A stretch of DNA of 64,000 nt from Parolsenella massiliensis (GTDB taxonomy: Bacteria; Actinomycetota; Coriobacteriia; Coriobacteriales; Atopobiaceae), in NCBI RefSeq assembly GCF_900143685.1, contig NZ_LT671675.1, forward strand, positions 1,543,985-1,607,984, given 5' to 3'. Shown piece by piece: positions 45,100 to 53,583 of this stretch. The notes beneath the pieces are model-generated. The model was not told where the DNA came from and made no database searches. It worked only from the letters and a program-made list of their open reading frames with translations. Position 1 is the stretch's first letter. Each line of letters opens with the position of its first letter. Both the position numbers and the translations under genes were made by a program.

Positions 45100-46032
45100 C
45101 TACGCCAGGCCCAGTGCAGGCGCCACGACGAGGAAGTACGCGAGCACGACGACGCCCAGGACGATGCGATACCAGCCGAAGACCTTGAAGTCGTGCCTTC
45201 GCACGAAGCCCGTGAGCCAGCGGATGGCGGCGAGCGACACCGCGAAGGCCACGACGAGCCCCACAGCCATGATGCCCCACTCGTTTGCCCCCATCGCGGC
45301 GCCCTTGAGCAGGAACTTCACGACCTTGAGCAGGCTGGCACCAAACATGACGGGGATGGCGAGGTAGAACGTGAACTCGGCCGCCACGGCGCGCGTGCAG
45401 CCAAGCAGAAGGCCGCCGATGATCGTGGAGCCCGAGCGAGACGTGCCCGGCACGAGCGACAGCACCTGGAAGCAGCCGATGCCAAAGGCCGTCTTGTAGC
45501 TGATGTCCTCGATGCTCGAGATGGCGCCAAAGTCCGCGTCCTGCTCGGCCTGCCCGGCCGCGTCAGGCGCGAAGTGGGCGCCGCGCGGGCGCTCGACGGC
45601 CAGCTCGGAGCGCTTGCGGGCACGCCAATTCTCGATGGCGATGAACGCGATGCCGTAGACGATGAGGGCGCCGGCCACCACGTAGGAGTTGTAGAAGTGC
45701 TCGTCCATGAAGTCGCTGAGCGGGATGCCGATCGCGGCGGCGGGGATGCAGCCCAGCACGATCTTGCCCCACAGGTTCCACGTGGCGCGACGGCCCTCGC
45801 GGCCCTTGCTCGGGCTGAAGGGGTTGAGCTGGTGGAAGTACAGCACGCACACCGACAGGATGGCGCCAAGCTGGATGACGACGAGGAACATGTTCCAGAA
45901 CTCGGCGGACACGTCCATCTTCACGAACTCGTCCACGAGAATCATGTGGCCCGTCGAGGAGATGGGCAGCCACTCGGTAATGCCCTCGACGAGACCGAGG
46001 AACGCCGACTTGATGAGGTCGATGATGTTCAT
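45100..46032 (-). CDS. uppP: Undecaprenyl-diphosphatase
   Basis: 310 aa from an ATG at 46032 that begins MNIIDLIKSAFLGLVEGITE, the family start. It dephosphorylates undecaprenyl diphosphate to recycle the lipid carrier for peptidoglycan; overproduction gives bacitracin resistance. The two active-site motifs are GITEWLPISSTGHM (about 17-30) and PGTSRSGSTIIGGL. About eight membrane helices. A loop of about 35 residues between helices (RPRGAHFAPDAAGQAEQDAD) is a lineage-specific insertion. Monocistronic. A small GGGGAcagcaaTTCCCCC palindrome lies about 32 bp past the stop. Confidence 0.95.
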   Translation of the reverse strand: MNIIDLIKSAFLGLVEGITEWLPISSTGHMILVDEFVKMDVSAEFWNMFLVVIQLGAILSVCVLYFHQLNPFSPSKGREGRRATWNLWGKIVLGCIPAAAIGIPLSDFMDEHFYNSYVVAGALIVYGIAFIAIENWRARKRSELAVERPRGAHFAPDAAGQAEQDADFGAISSIEDISYKTAFGIGCFQVLSLVPGTSRSGSTIIGGLLLGCTRAVAAEFTFYLAIPVMFGASLLKVVKFLLKGAAMGANEWGIMAVGLVVAFAVSLAAIRWLTGFVRRHDFKVFGWYRIVLGVVVLAYFLVVAPALGLA

Positions 46033-46251
46033 GCGAGCCTTTCTGCCGCGGGGCGGAGGCACCCCTTGTCTGCAGCGCCCCATTATGACGCGGACATAGC
46101 GGCAGAGACGGACCTTCACACACCGCCCACCGACACATGACGCCGGACGGCGGCGCCGCGCCCGCAAATTTCGGGACTGGGTATACCACCACCAAGAGAC
46201 GCCCGAGCGGACCGGGCCCGGGGCACCGGTCACACAGAGAAGGGGTTCATC

Positions 46252-46701
46252 ATGGCAACTCTCAACGACATGGGCTACAAGAGGGTCTTCGTCTCCCTGG
46301 ACGGCACGGAGCAGCAGGACAAGGTGCTTGAGCGCGCCATCGTCGTGGCGGCGAACAACAACGCCGAGCTCTACATCGGCCACGTCATCGACTCCACGAT
46401 TCTCGAGACGTCCGGCTCCTACCCCACCGACCTCATCCCCGGCCTCGACAAGGCGTTCCGCGACTCCATCGCAGACCTTCTCGCCAAGGCCGAGCAGAAC
46501 CCGGACATCCCCAAGGTCGAGGTCCAGGTCAAGACCGGCCGCATCCGCGAGACGCTCAAGGAGGAGATGCTCGACGTCATCAAGCCCGACCTCGTGCTGT
46601 GCGGCGCGCGCGGCCTCTCGAGCATCAAGTACGCCCTGCTCGGGTCCATCTCGACGTTTTTGCTGCGCAACACCGCGTGCGACATCCTCGTCGTCAAGTA
46701 G
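46252..46701 (+). CDS. Universal stress protein (UspA family)
   Basis: 149 aa, one Usp domain. The fold starts KRVFVSLDGTEQQDKVLERA; the nucleotide-binding signature is GARGLSSIKYALLGSIS (G-2x-G-9x-G-S/T-like), so it probably binds ATP. Usp proteins accumulate under starvation or stress. AGAAGGGG is the ribosome site. It ends in its own terminator. Confidence 0.9.
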   Translation: MATLNDMGYKRVFVSLDGTEQQDKVLERAIVVAANNNAELYIGHVIDSTILETSGSYPTDLIPGLDKAFRDSIADLLAKAEQNPDIPKVEVQVKTGRIRETLKEEMLDVIKPDLVLCGARGLSSIKYALLGSISTFLLRNTACDILVVK

Positions 46702-46749
46702 CGGAGCCGCGCGGGCGAACGCTCGCAAGACATGGGCACACAACCAGCC

Positions 46750-46785
46750 GGGAGGGCGCCCCGCCAGGGCGTCCTCCCTTCTTTC
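46750..46785 (+). terminator. Terminator of the universal stress protein gene
   Basis: GGGAGGGCGCCC pairs with GGGCGTCCTCCC, followed by TTCTTTCT. Confidence 0.85.
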
Positions 46786-46962
46786 TCGAGCTAGACGGCA
46801 TGCCCGAACCTGGTAAATGTGTGTAGAGGGGCCAACGCGCGATAAAATTCTCGTCGTATGCCTACCGAAGAGGGGTCAAGTGCCCGTCTCGGACGGGGCC
46901 CAGGCCCCAGGCTAGAAGGGGTCGCAGGCACGCGCGGTCCTCAGACCAACGACAGGAACCGG

Positions 46963-48009
46963 ATGAGACTTCGCAACGCCCACGCCAAGGCCCGCACCGT
47001 CATCGTGGCGGGCCTCGCAACGGCACTCCTGTGCTCCTCCGCACTCGCGCCCGCCAGCGCCTACGCCGTGACGGCAGACGAGCTCCAGAGCAGGGTCGAC
47101 GCGGCAACGCAGGCCTACAGCGACGCCACCGCGAAGGTGGGCGAGCTCCAGGCCAAGATCGACGAGTCGCAGGAGAAGATCGACGAGGTCACGGCGAAGC
47201 TCCCCGAGCAGCGCGAGCGCGCCGAGCAGTCCCTGAGCTCGCTGTACAAGATGCAGCAGGGCACGCCCGGACTCGTGAGCCTTCTGCTCTCCTCGGACAG
47301 CTTCGCCGACTTCTTCACGACGTACCAGTACCTCAACGCCGTCCAGCGCTCCAACACCGACGCGCTGGTCGAGCTCAACAAGATGGAGGGCGAGCTGTCC
47401 GCCGCCCAGCAGACGCTGCAGGCCGCCAAGGAGGAGGCAAGCGCCCGACAGCAGCAGGCACAGACCTCCATGACCGAGGCCCAGACCGCCCTCGACGAGC
47501 TCAACGCCCAGATCGCCGCACAGCAGGCCGCGGAGGCCGCCGCAAAGGCGCAGGCAGAGGCAGACGCGCAGGCCAAGGCGCAGACGGACGCCTCCTCCAC
47601 GCCAGACTCAAGCAGCTCGAGCTCCTCGCCGAGCACGCCGAGCGCAAGCACCCCGAGCAACCCCAGCGCCACGGACGGCTCCGAGGTCAAGAGCGACGGC
47701 GAGTGGATGATCGGCATGGCCTCGGCCTACTCCATCGACAACAACACGGGCGGAAACGCCACGGCCTCGGGAGACGAGCTCACGGACGACTCCATGTCCG
47801 TCGCCGTCCCGCTGAGCCAGCGCTACCTGCTTGGCCGCTCCGTCCAGATTCGCTACAACGGCAAGACGATCACGGCCGTCGTGAACGACGTGGGAGGATT
47901 CGCCGCCTACGGTCGCGTGCTCGACCTGGCCGGCGGCTGCTGGAAGGCGTTCGGCTGCTCGAGCGCCGGCGAGTGGGGCGTGCGCGCCGTCCAGTACCGC
48001 TTCCTGTAG
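46963..48009 (+). CDS. Secreted coiled-coil protein with C-terminal RlpA/3D-like domain
   Basis: 348 aa from an ATG at 46963 with an AGGAAC site. Signal peptide (ARTVIVAGLATALLCSSALA, cleavage near ASA-YA). A long coiled coil (about 40-200) has PcsB/CwlO-like features (VTADELQSRVDAATQAYSDA, SLYKMQQGTPGLVSLLLSSD), then Ala/Gln repeats and a Ser/Pro linker. The C-terminal 100 residues (GMASAYSIDNNTGGNATASG, VVNDVGGFAAYGRVLDLAGG) match a double-psi beta-barrel of the RlpA/3D type. Probably a peptidoglycan-remodelling or cell-division factor. About 100 nt of leader before it was not assigned a known riboswitch. Confidence 0.8.
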   Translation: MRLRNAHAKARTVIVAGLATALLCSSALAPASAYAVTADELQSRVDAATQAYSDATAKVGELQAKIDESQEKIDEVTAKLPEQRERAEQSLSSLYKMQQGTPGLVSLLLSSDSFADFFTTYQYLNAVQRSNTDALVELNKMEGELSAAQQTLQAAKEEASARQQQAQTSMTEAQTALDELNAQIAAQQAAEAAAKAQAEADAQAKAQTDASSTPDSSSSSSSPSTPSASTPSNPSATDGSEVKSDGEWMIGMASAYSIDNNTGGNATASGDELTDDSMSVAVPLSQRYLLGRSVQIRYNGKTITAVVNDVGGFAAYGRVLDLAGGCWKAFGCSSAGEWGVRAVQYRFL

Positions 48010-48040
48010 ACAGCCGCTCGAACGAGACAGTCACTCACGC

Positions 48041-48076
48041 GAGCCCAAAGGCCCCCGGCGCCTTTGGGCTCGTTTT
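48041..48076 (+). terminator. Terminator between the secreted protein and DMT permease genes
   Basis: GAGCCCAAAGGC pairs with GCCTTTGGGCTC followed by GTTTTC; lies between convergent genes. Confidence 0.85.
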
Positions 48077-48976
48077 CTATGCCGTGAGGTAGACCATCGC
48101 GATGATCATGGCAAAGCCGGCGAGGTCCGTGGGTGCAAACGACGTGCCCAGCCACAGCATCGAGAACACGGTGGCGGCGATGGGCTCGGAGGTGCCGAGC
48201 ATGCTCGCGCGCAGCGGTCCCAGGTCCTTGACGCCCTGCATGTAGAGCGCATACGCCAGAAACGTGCCCACGACCACGATCGCCACGACGCCCGCCACGC
48301 CGGCGGCGTCGAGCGCCGGGACGCTCTCCCACGGACGCGTCGCCACGAGCAGCACCGTTCCCGAGGCAAGCATCGTGATGCCGTTCACGGCCGGGCTCCC
48401 CCACCGCTTGAGCAGCCCCTCGGGCACGGCGCTGTACAGCGCGTAGGTGGCGCACGTCGCCAGGCCCCACGCGAGGCCCTCGGCCGGCATGGCGAGGTGC
48501 GTGGGGTCTCCTCCCGTCGCGATGAGGTAGGTGCCGCCAAGCGCTAGGAAAAGGCCCGCGAGCTCGCGATGCCTGGGGCCACGCCGCTTGCGCATGCAGC
48601 TGTAGACCATGAGCACGACGAGCGCGAGCGTCTGCAGCACCGTCGCCGTCGCGGAGTTTGTGACCTTCACGGTCACGATGTAGCACACCGAGTTCACCAT
48701 CATGCACGCGGCCGTCACGGCCACGAGCGCAAGCGTCCTCCAGTTGTGGCAGGCCTCGCGCACAAGCCCTGCGGGCTGCTTGCGGTCCACGGGCGACGCA
48801 AAGGCCGCCGCCAGGAACAGCCACGAGGCAAAGAACTGCCGCACGCACACGATCCACACGGGGTCCACCCCATAGCCATCCATGAGGAACTTGGCGCACG
48901 TGCCCGAGAACCCCCAGCACGTGCCGCCTATGAGCGTGGCCACCACGCCACGCGTCGTCTTGCTCGCCTTAGCCAT
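48077..48976 (-). CDS. EamA/DMT-superfamily transporter
   Basis: 299 aa from an ATG at 48976; earlier in-frame starts lack support. Ten hydrophobic helices in two EamA repeats: GGTCWGFSGTCAKFLM near the N-terminus (first repeat) and GLAWGLATCATYALYS (second repeat). The last repeat ends GFAMIIAMVYLTA. Such permeases usually export amino acids or metabolites; the substrate is unknown. Weak ribosome site. Confidence 0.85.
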   Translation of the reverse strand: MAKASKTTRGVVATLIGGTCWGFSGTCAKFLMDGYGVDPVWIVCVRQFFASWLFLAAAFASPVDRKQPAGLVREACHNWRTLALVAVTAACMMVNSVCYIVTVKVTNSATATVLQTLALVVLMVYSCMRKRRGPRHRELAGLFLALGGTYLIATGGDPTHLAMPAEGLAWGLATCATYALYSAVPEGLLKRWGSPAVNGITMLASGTVLLVATRPWESVPALDAAGVAGVVAIVVVGTFLAYALYMQGVKDLGPLRASMLGTSEPIAATVFSMLWLGTSFAPTDLAGFAMIIAMVYLTA

Positions 48977-49109
48977 TGGGCCATCCAATCCGTCCGGCCG
49001 CCTGGCTCGGAAGTACATTCGGCGCGCCCAGGCACCACCACGCGCGCGGGGCAAATATCGTCCGCGGCGCGTGCTACAGTCTCTTGCAAACAATGAGAAA
49101 GGTAGCACC

Positions 49110-52046
49110 ATGAGCCAAGACTTCGCCACCCCCAACCCGGCACTCGCAGCCGGGACCACCCACGCGGGCTTCACCGTGGAGCGCGCCGAGCCCCTGCCCG
49201 AGCTCTCCGGCTGCGCCTACGTCCTTCGCCATAACGCCACGGGCGCCCGCGTCATGTGGCTCGCCTGTGCCGACAACAACAAGGCGTTCGCCATCTCGTT
49301 CAAGACCCCGCCCACGAACGACACGGGCGTCTTCCACATTCTCGAGCACTCCGTGCTGTGCGGCTCGGACCGCTTCCCCGTCAAGGAGCCGTTCGTCCAC
49401 CTGCTCAAGAGCTCCATGCAGACGTTTCTCAACGCCCTCACGTTCCCGGACAAGACGATGTACCCCGTGGCCTCCACGAACGACCGCGACCTCGAGAACC
49501 TCATGGACATCTACCTCGACGCTGTGCTGCACCCGGCGATCTATCGCCGCCGGCGGATCTTCGAGCAGGAGGGCTGGCACTACGAGGTAGCCGCCTCGCA
49601 GCCAGACGCGCCCCTCACGCTCAACGGCGTCGTCTACAACGAGATGAAGGGCGCCCTGTCCACGCCCGAGGAGATCCTCATCAACGGCATGATGCGCTCG
49701 CTGTTCGGGCAGACGCCCTACGGCTTCGTCTCGGGCGGAGACCCCGAGGCCATCCCCACGCTCACCTACGAGGAGTTCCTGCGCACGCACGAGCGCCACT
49801 ACCAGCTGGCGAACTCCTACACCATCCTGTACGGAGACCTCGACATCGAGGAGAAGCTCGCCTTTCTCGGCACGCGCTTTGACGCCGCGCGCCCGAGCAC
49901 GGCCGGCGCGCCCAACGAGCTGCCCTATTGCCCGCCCCGCACGTGCGACCTCTTGAGCGTCCCCATGCAGACCACGCCCGACAACGCCTGCGCGGGCGTG
50001 GCCTACGTCTTCGCCAAGGCCGGCGAGCGCGAGCGCGTACTGGCGGCAGACATCCTCGTCGACGCGCTCGTGGGCTCCAACGAGGCGCCGCTCAAGCGCG
50101 CGGTGCTCGAGAGCGGCCTGAGCAGCGACGTGCTGGGCTACCTGTACGACGGCATCCTGCAGCCGTGCCTCATCTTCGAGCTCAAGGGTGCCAAGCCCGG
50201 CGTGGCCAAGCAGTTCGAGAAGCTCGTGGAGGACACGTGCGCGCGCCTCGTGGAGCAGGGCCTTGGCCAGGACAACCTCGAGGCCTCCATCGCCCAGGCT
50301 GAGTTCAACCTGCGCGAGGGCGACTTTGGCTACCCGGACGGCGTGGGCCTTGCCATCCAGGCCATGAGCGGCTGGCTGTACAGCGACGATGACGCCACGA
50401 GCTACCTGCGCTACGAGGACGCGCTCGCCCACATCCGCGAGGAGGTGGCCGCCGGCGGGTTCGAGCGCCTGCTTGACGAGGCCGTCTGCCACAACGACCA
50501 CCGCTGCTGCGTGGAGGTGGTGCCCACCGCCACGAGCGAGGAGTCGGCCGAGACGCGCCGCCTGGCCGAGAAGCGCGCCACGCTCACGGACGAGGAGCTG
50601 GCCGCCATCGCCGCCGAGGCCGAGGCCCTGCACGCCGAGCAGGCCGCGCCCGACACGCCCGAGGCGCTCGCCACGCTTCCGCACCTGTCGCTCTCAGACA
50701 TCGGCGAGGGGCCGCAGGACCCCAAGACCCGCAAGGTCGAGGCGCTCGTGCCGTGCTATCACCACCTCATCGATGCGCACCGCATTGGCTACGCATACTG
50801 GTACTTCGACCTGGGCGGCGTCAGCTTCGAGGAGCTTCCCTACGTCAGCGTGCTCGCCAACCTCCTCGGCAAGCTCGACACCGAGAAGCACAGCGCCTAT
50901 GACCTCGACACCATCTGCGAGGCCAAGCTCGGCGGCCTGTCGTTCTTCACGGAGGTCTACAGCACCGACGACGACCCGGAAAGCGCCCGCCCCAAGTTCG
51001 TCGTGGGCGCAAGCGCCCTGTCCGAGAACGCCCGCTGGCTCGCCGAGCTGCCCGCCGAGGTGTGGGGCTCCACGAGGCTCGCTGACACGCAGAGGATCCG
51101 CGACATCCTCGAGCAGCGGCGCGTCGGGATGGAGCAGGCCTTCGTCGAGGGCGGCCACGCGGCGGCGCTCTCGCGCGTGAGCTCGCAGTTCCTCGCAAGT
51201 TCCGTGGTGTCCGAACAGCTGGGCGGTGTGGACTTCTACCGCTTCCTGTGCGATCTGCTCGCCAACTTCGACGCGCGTGCGGACGCCCTCGTGGCCAAGC
51301 TCGAGGACCTGCGCCGCCGGATCTTCTCGCGCGGAAACTGCGAGATGAGCTTCACGGGAGACGAGGCGGACCTCGACGCGTTCTGGGGCGCCGCCGCAGA
51401 CCTTGGGCTGTCGAACGCCGCGCAGGGAGCCGGCGAGCTCGTCGTGCCCAAGCCGCACGCGCGCGCCGAGGCGTTCGTCGTGCCCTCGAACGTCTGCTAC
51501 GTGGGCGAGGGCATGGCGGGCGTCCCCGCAGGCACCTCGCTCAACGGCGCCTGGCGCGTGGCGTCGCAGGCGCTCAGCTACGACTACCTCTGGAACGAGG
51601 TCCGCGTGCTGGGCGGCGCCTACGGCTGCGGCTTCCGCTGCACGGCCGACTCGCTGCTGCAGTTCTACTCCTACCGCGACCCGGCCGTCGACCCCACCGT
51701 CGAGCGCTTCGAGCGCGCGGCCGAGTGGATCGCCGCCTGGGACCCCACGCCCGCCGAGCTCGACGGATTCATCGTCGCGGGCGTCTCCGGCATGGACGCG
51801 CCCGTGAAGCCCCGCTCGCTCGGGCGCAGGCTCGACGCAGCCCGCCTCTCTGGGCGCACGCCCGAGTGGCGCCAGCGCATCCGCCGCGAGATGCTCGAGA
51901 CCACGGTGGGCGACGTCCGCGCCCTCGCCAAGCCGCTCGCCAGGCTTGGGCAGTTCCGCGGCATGTGCGTGTTCGGCGGCCGCGAGCAGATCGAGGCCAG
52001 CAAGCTCGACCTCGACGTCTGCGAGCTCATCGCCAGCCAGAAGTAG
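49110..52046 (+). CDS. M16C zinc peptidase (presequence protease / insulinase-like)
   Basis: 978 aa from an ATG at 49110 (AAAGGTAG site). Inverted zinc-binding motif HxxEH = HILEH at residues 76-80, third zinc ligand in NGVVYNEMKGALSTPEE (about 176). Four M16 half-domains in the order typical of PreP-type M16C enzymes (FVHLLKSSMQTFLNALTFPD, YQLANSYTILYGDLD, AYWYFDLGGVSFEELPYVSV, FSRGNCEMSF). It degrades unstructured peptides in a closed chamber; the bacterial form is cytosolic. No signal peptide. Confidence 0.95.
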   Translation: MSQDFATPNPALAAGTTHAGFTVERAEPLPELSGCAYVLRHNATGARVMWLACADNNKAFAISFKTPPTNDTGVFHILEHSVLCGSDRFPVKEPFVHLLKSSMQTFLNALTFPDKTMYPVASTNDRDLENLMDIYLDAVLHPAIYRRRRIFEQEGWHYEVAASQPDAPLTLNGVVYNEMKGALSTPEEILINGMMRSLFGQTPYGFVSGGDPEAIPTLTYEEFLRTHERHYQLANSYTILYGDLDIEEKLAFLGTRFDAARPSTAGAPNELPYCPPRTCDLLSVPMQTTPDNACAGVAYVFAKAGERERVLAADILVDALVGSNEAPLKRAVLESGLSSDVLGYLYDGILQPCLIFELKGAKPGVAKQFEKLVEDTCARLVEQGLGQDNLEASIAQAEFNLREGDFGYPDGVGLAIQAMSGWLYSDDDATSYLRYEDALAHIREEVAAGGFERLLDEAVCHNDHRCCVEVVPTATSEESAETRRLAEKRATLTDEELAAIAAEAEALHAEQAAPDTPEALATLPHLSLSDIGEGPQDPKTRKVEALVPCYHHLIDAHRIGYAYWYFDLGGVSFEELPYVSVLANLLGKLDTEKHSAYDLDTICEAKLGGLSFFTEVYSTDDDPESARPKFVVGASALSENARWLAELPAEVWGSTRLADTQRIRDILEQRRVGMEQAFVEGGHAAALSRVSSQFLASSVVSEQLGGVDFYRFLCDLLANFDARADALVAKLEDLRRRIFSRGNCEMSFTGDEADLDAFWGAAADLGLSNAAQGAGELVVPKPHARAEAFVVPSNVCYVGEGMAGVPAGTSLNGAWRVASQALSYDYLWNEVRVLGGAYGCGFRCTADSLLQFYSYRDPAVDPTVERFERAAEWIAAWDPTPAELDGFIVAGVSGMDAPVKPRSLGRRLDAARLSGRTPEWRQRIRREMLETTVGDVRALAKPLARLGQFRGMCVFGGREQIEASKLDLDVCELIASQK

Positions 52047-52146
52047 CGCCGGCGCCCGGCTTGCCCAGGCCCAAGCGTCAAAGCCCTTTGGGTCCGTGAC
52101 GCCTTGGGGCACAGGCGATCGCCACCCCGGCTCACGTGCCCACCCC

Positions 52147-52185
52147 ATCGCCCCGCCTCCAATTGACCACGGGAGGCGGGGCGAT
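52147..52185 (+). terminator. Hairpin overlapping the promoter of the dehydratase-like operon
   Basis: ATCGCCCCGCCTCC (52147-52160) pairs with GGAGGCGGGGCGAT (52172-52185), 100 bp after the M16C peptidase stop. There is no U-run on the plus strand. Confidence 0.5.
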
Positions 52186-52208
52186 ATTATGTAAAGCTGT
52201 TACTTTAC
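52163..52208 (+). promoter_or_regulatory. Promoter and operator of the dehydratase-like operon
   Basis: -35 TTGACC (52163-52168), 16-bp spacer, -10 TATTAT (52185-52190). Immediately after it GTAAAG-ctgtta-CTTTAC (52191-52208) is an inverted repeat covering the likely transcription start. A GGGGAGG ribosome site follows at about 52209. Confidence 0.6.
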
Positions 52209-52221
52209 GGGGAGGCATGGC

Positions 52222-53583
52222 ATGGCAGACAGGCCCAGCATGGGGACGCAGGTCGTCGATCGCCTTGGCAAGCTGGTCACGGGCATGGTCGACGAGCATC
52301 CTAGGCGCGCCGCGGCGCTTCTGCACACGGGGTTTGCGGCAAAGCGCTTCCAGACGCGCCACCTGCCGGAGTCCCGACAGCTCCGCAGCGGCCAGATGAG
52401 CGCCCGCATCGCGCTCGAGAGCGTCACGGGCGCACTCGACCGGCCAAACGACGCCGTGCTCACGAGCATGTTCATGCCAAACGAGCTCTTCCTCGCGCTT
52501 GGCCTGCGCCCCCTCATCGCCGAGGCGCTCGCGGAGTTCACGACGGGCGCCTGGGCCGAGGAGGGCTTCGTCCGCGTGGCCGAGCAGGCCGGCGTTCCCG
52601 AGACGTACTGCTCGTTTCACAAGGTCCTCATCGGCAGTGCCATGGCAGGCTCGCTCGATCCGCCGCGCTTCATCGCGAACTGCTCCGTGGCGTGCGACGC
52701 CAACAACATCACGTTCAAGTGGCTCGCCAACAAGCTTGGAAGCCCGCACTTCTACGTGGACGTCCCCTACGAGTACAGCGAGGACGCCTGTGCCTACGTG
52801 GCAGACCAGCTCCGCGAGCTCGCAGGCCAGCTCGAGCAGGCCTGCGGCCGCACGCTCGACGAGGAGAGGCTGCGCACCCACGTGGCCCGCTCCCAGGAGA
52901 CGCTCGACGCGCTCGTCCGCGGCCTGCCGCTGAGGCGCGGGCGCTTCCTTCACAACGACATGGGTCTCGAGATGCAGCAGGCGCTCGCCGCTCACATCGC
53001 GCTCGGCACGCAGGACACGCTCGCCATGGCGCGTCAGCAGTTCGACGACCTCGCCCGCGCCGAGGGCTACCAGGGGCTGTCGCTTGCATGGATGCACACG
53101 GCCCCGTTCTTCTCGACATCCCTGCAGCAGCTCGTGGACTACAACCAGCGCGCCCAGATCATCGTGAGCGACATGTGCTTTGACCAGGTAAGCCTTGAGG
53201 GATGGAGCCTGGAGGACGGCGTGTGGCGCCAAGACCCGAGCGTGGCGCCCTGGGCGCACGCGGCCGACGAGCCGTGGGAGGCCATGGCCGAGCGGCTCAT
53301 CAAGAACGTGTTCAACGGCCCCGGCGAGCGGCGCGTCGAGCGCGTGCGCCGCATCGCGCAGGTCGCGGGGGCAGACGGCGTCGTGTGCTTCTGCCACTGG
53401 GGGTGCAAGGAGACCATGGGCATCTCGCAGCTCGCAAAGCGAGAGCTCGAGGACGCCGGCATCCCCACGCTCGTGCTCGACGGAGACTGCGTGCAGCGCT
53501 CGAACAACGCCGAGGGACAGGCATCGACCCGCATGGGCGCCTTCCTCGAGATGCTCGAGACGCGCCGAGAGGAGGCACGCTAG
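52222..53583 (+). CDS. 2-hydroxyacyl-CoA dehydratase subunit D-like / double-cubane-cluster-type protein
   Basis: 453 aa. HgdB/HgdD-like fold with an unusually large set of cysteines: ETYCSFHK (about 131), FIANCSVACDANN (about 154-158), SDMCFDQ (about 317), VVCFCHWGCKE (three Cys, about 392-398) and LDGDCVQRS. HgdB-type subunits usually hold three cluster cysteines; the extra ones resemble double-cubane [8Fe-9S] proteins (DCCP), which use an ATPase reductase. Substrate unknown. Its stop abuts the next gene's ATG, so the two work together. It differs from the giant fusion at 301-4935, a separate paralogue. Confidence 0.75.
   Translation: MADRPSMGTQVVDRLGKLVTGMVDEHPRRAAALLHTGFAAKRFQTRHLPESRQLRSGQMSARIALESVTGALDRPNDAVLTSMFMPNELFLALGLRPLIAEALAEFTTGAWAEEGFVRVAEQAGVPETYCSFHKVLIGSAMAGSLDPPRFIANCSVACDANNITFKWLANKLGSPHFYVDVPYEYSEDACAYVADQLRELAGQLEQACGRTLDEERLRTHVARSQETLDALVRGLPLRRGRFLHNDMGLEMQQALAAHIALGTQDTLAMARQQFDDLARAEGYQGLSLAWMHTAPFFSTSLQQLVDYNQRAQIIVSDMCFDQVSLEGWSLEDGVWRQDPSVAPWAHAADEPWEAMAERLIKNVFNGPGERRVERVRRIAQVAGADGVVCFCHWGCKETMGISQLAKRELEDAGIPTLVLDGDCVQRSNNAEGQASTRMGAFLEMLETRREEAR

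Noticed and set aside
46858-46962. c-di-AMP riboswitch before the secreted RlpA-like protein
   Set aside because: GC-rich with short stems, but no ydaO core sequences could be matched.
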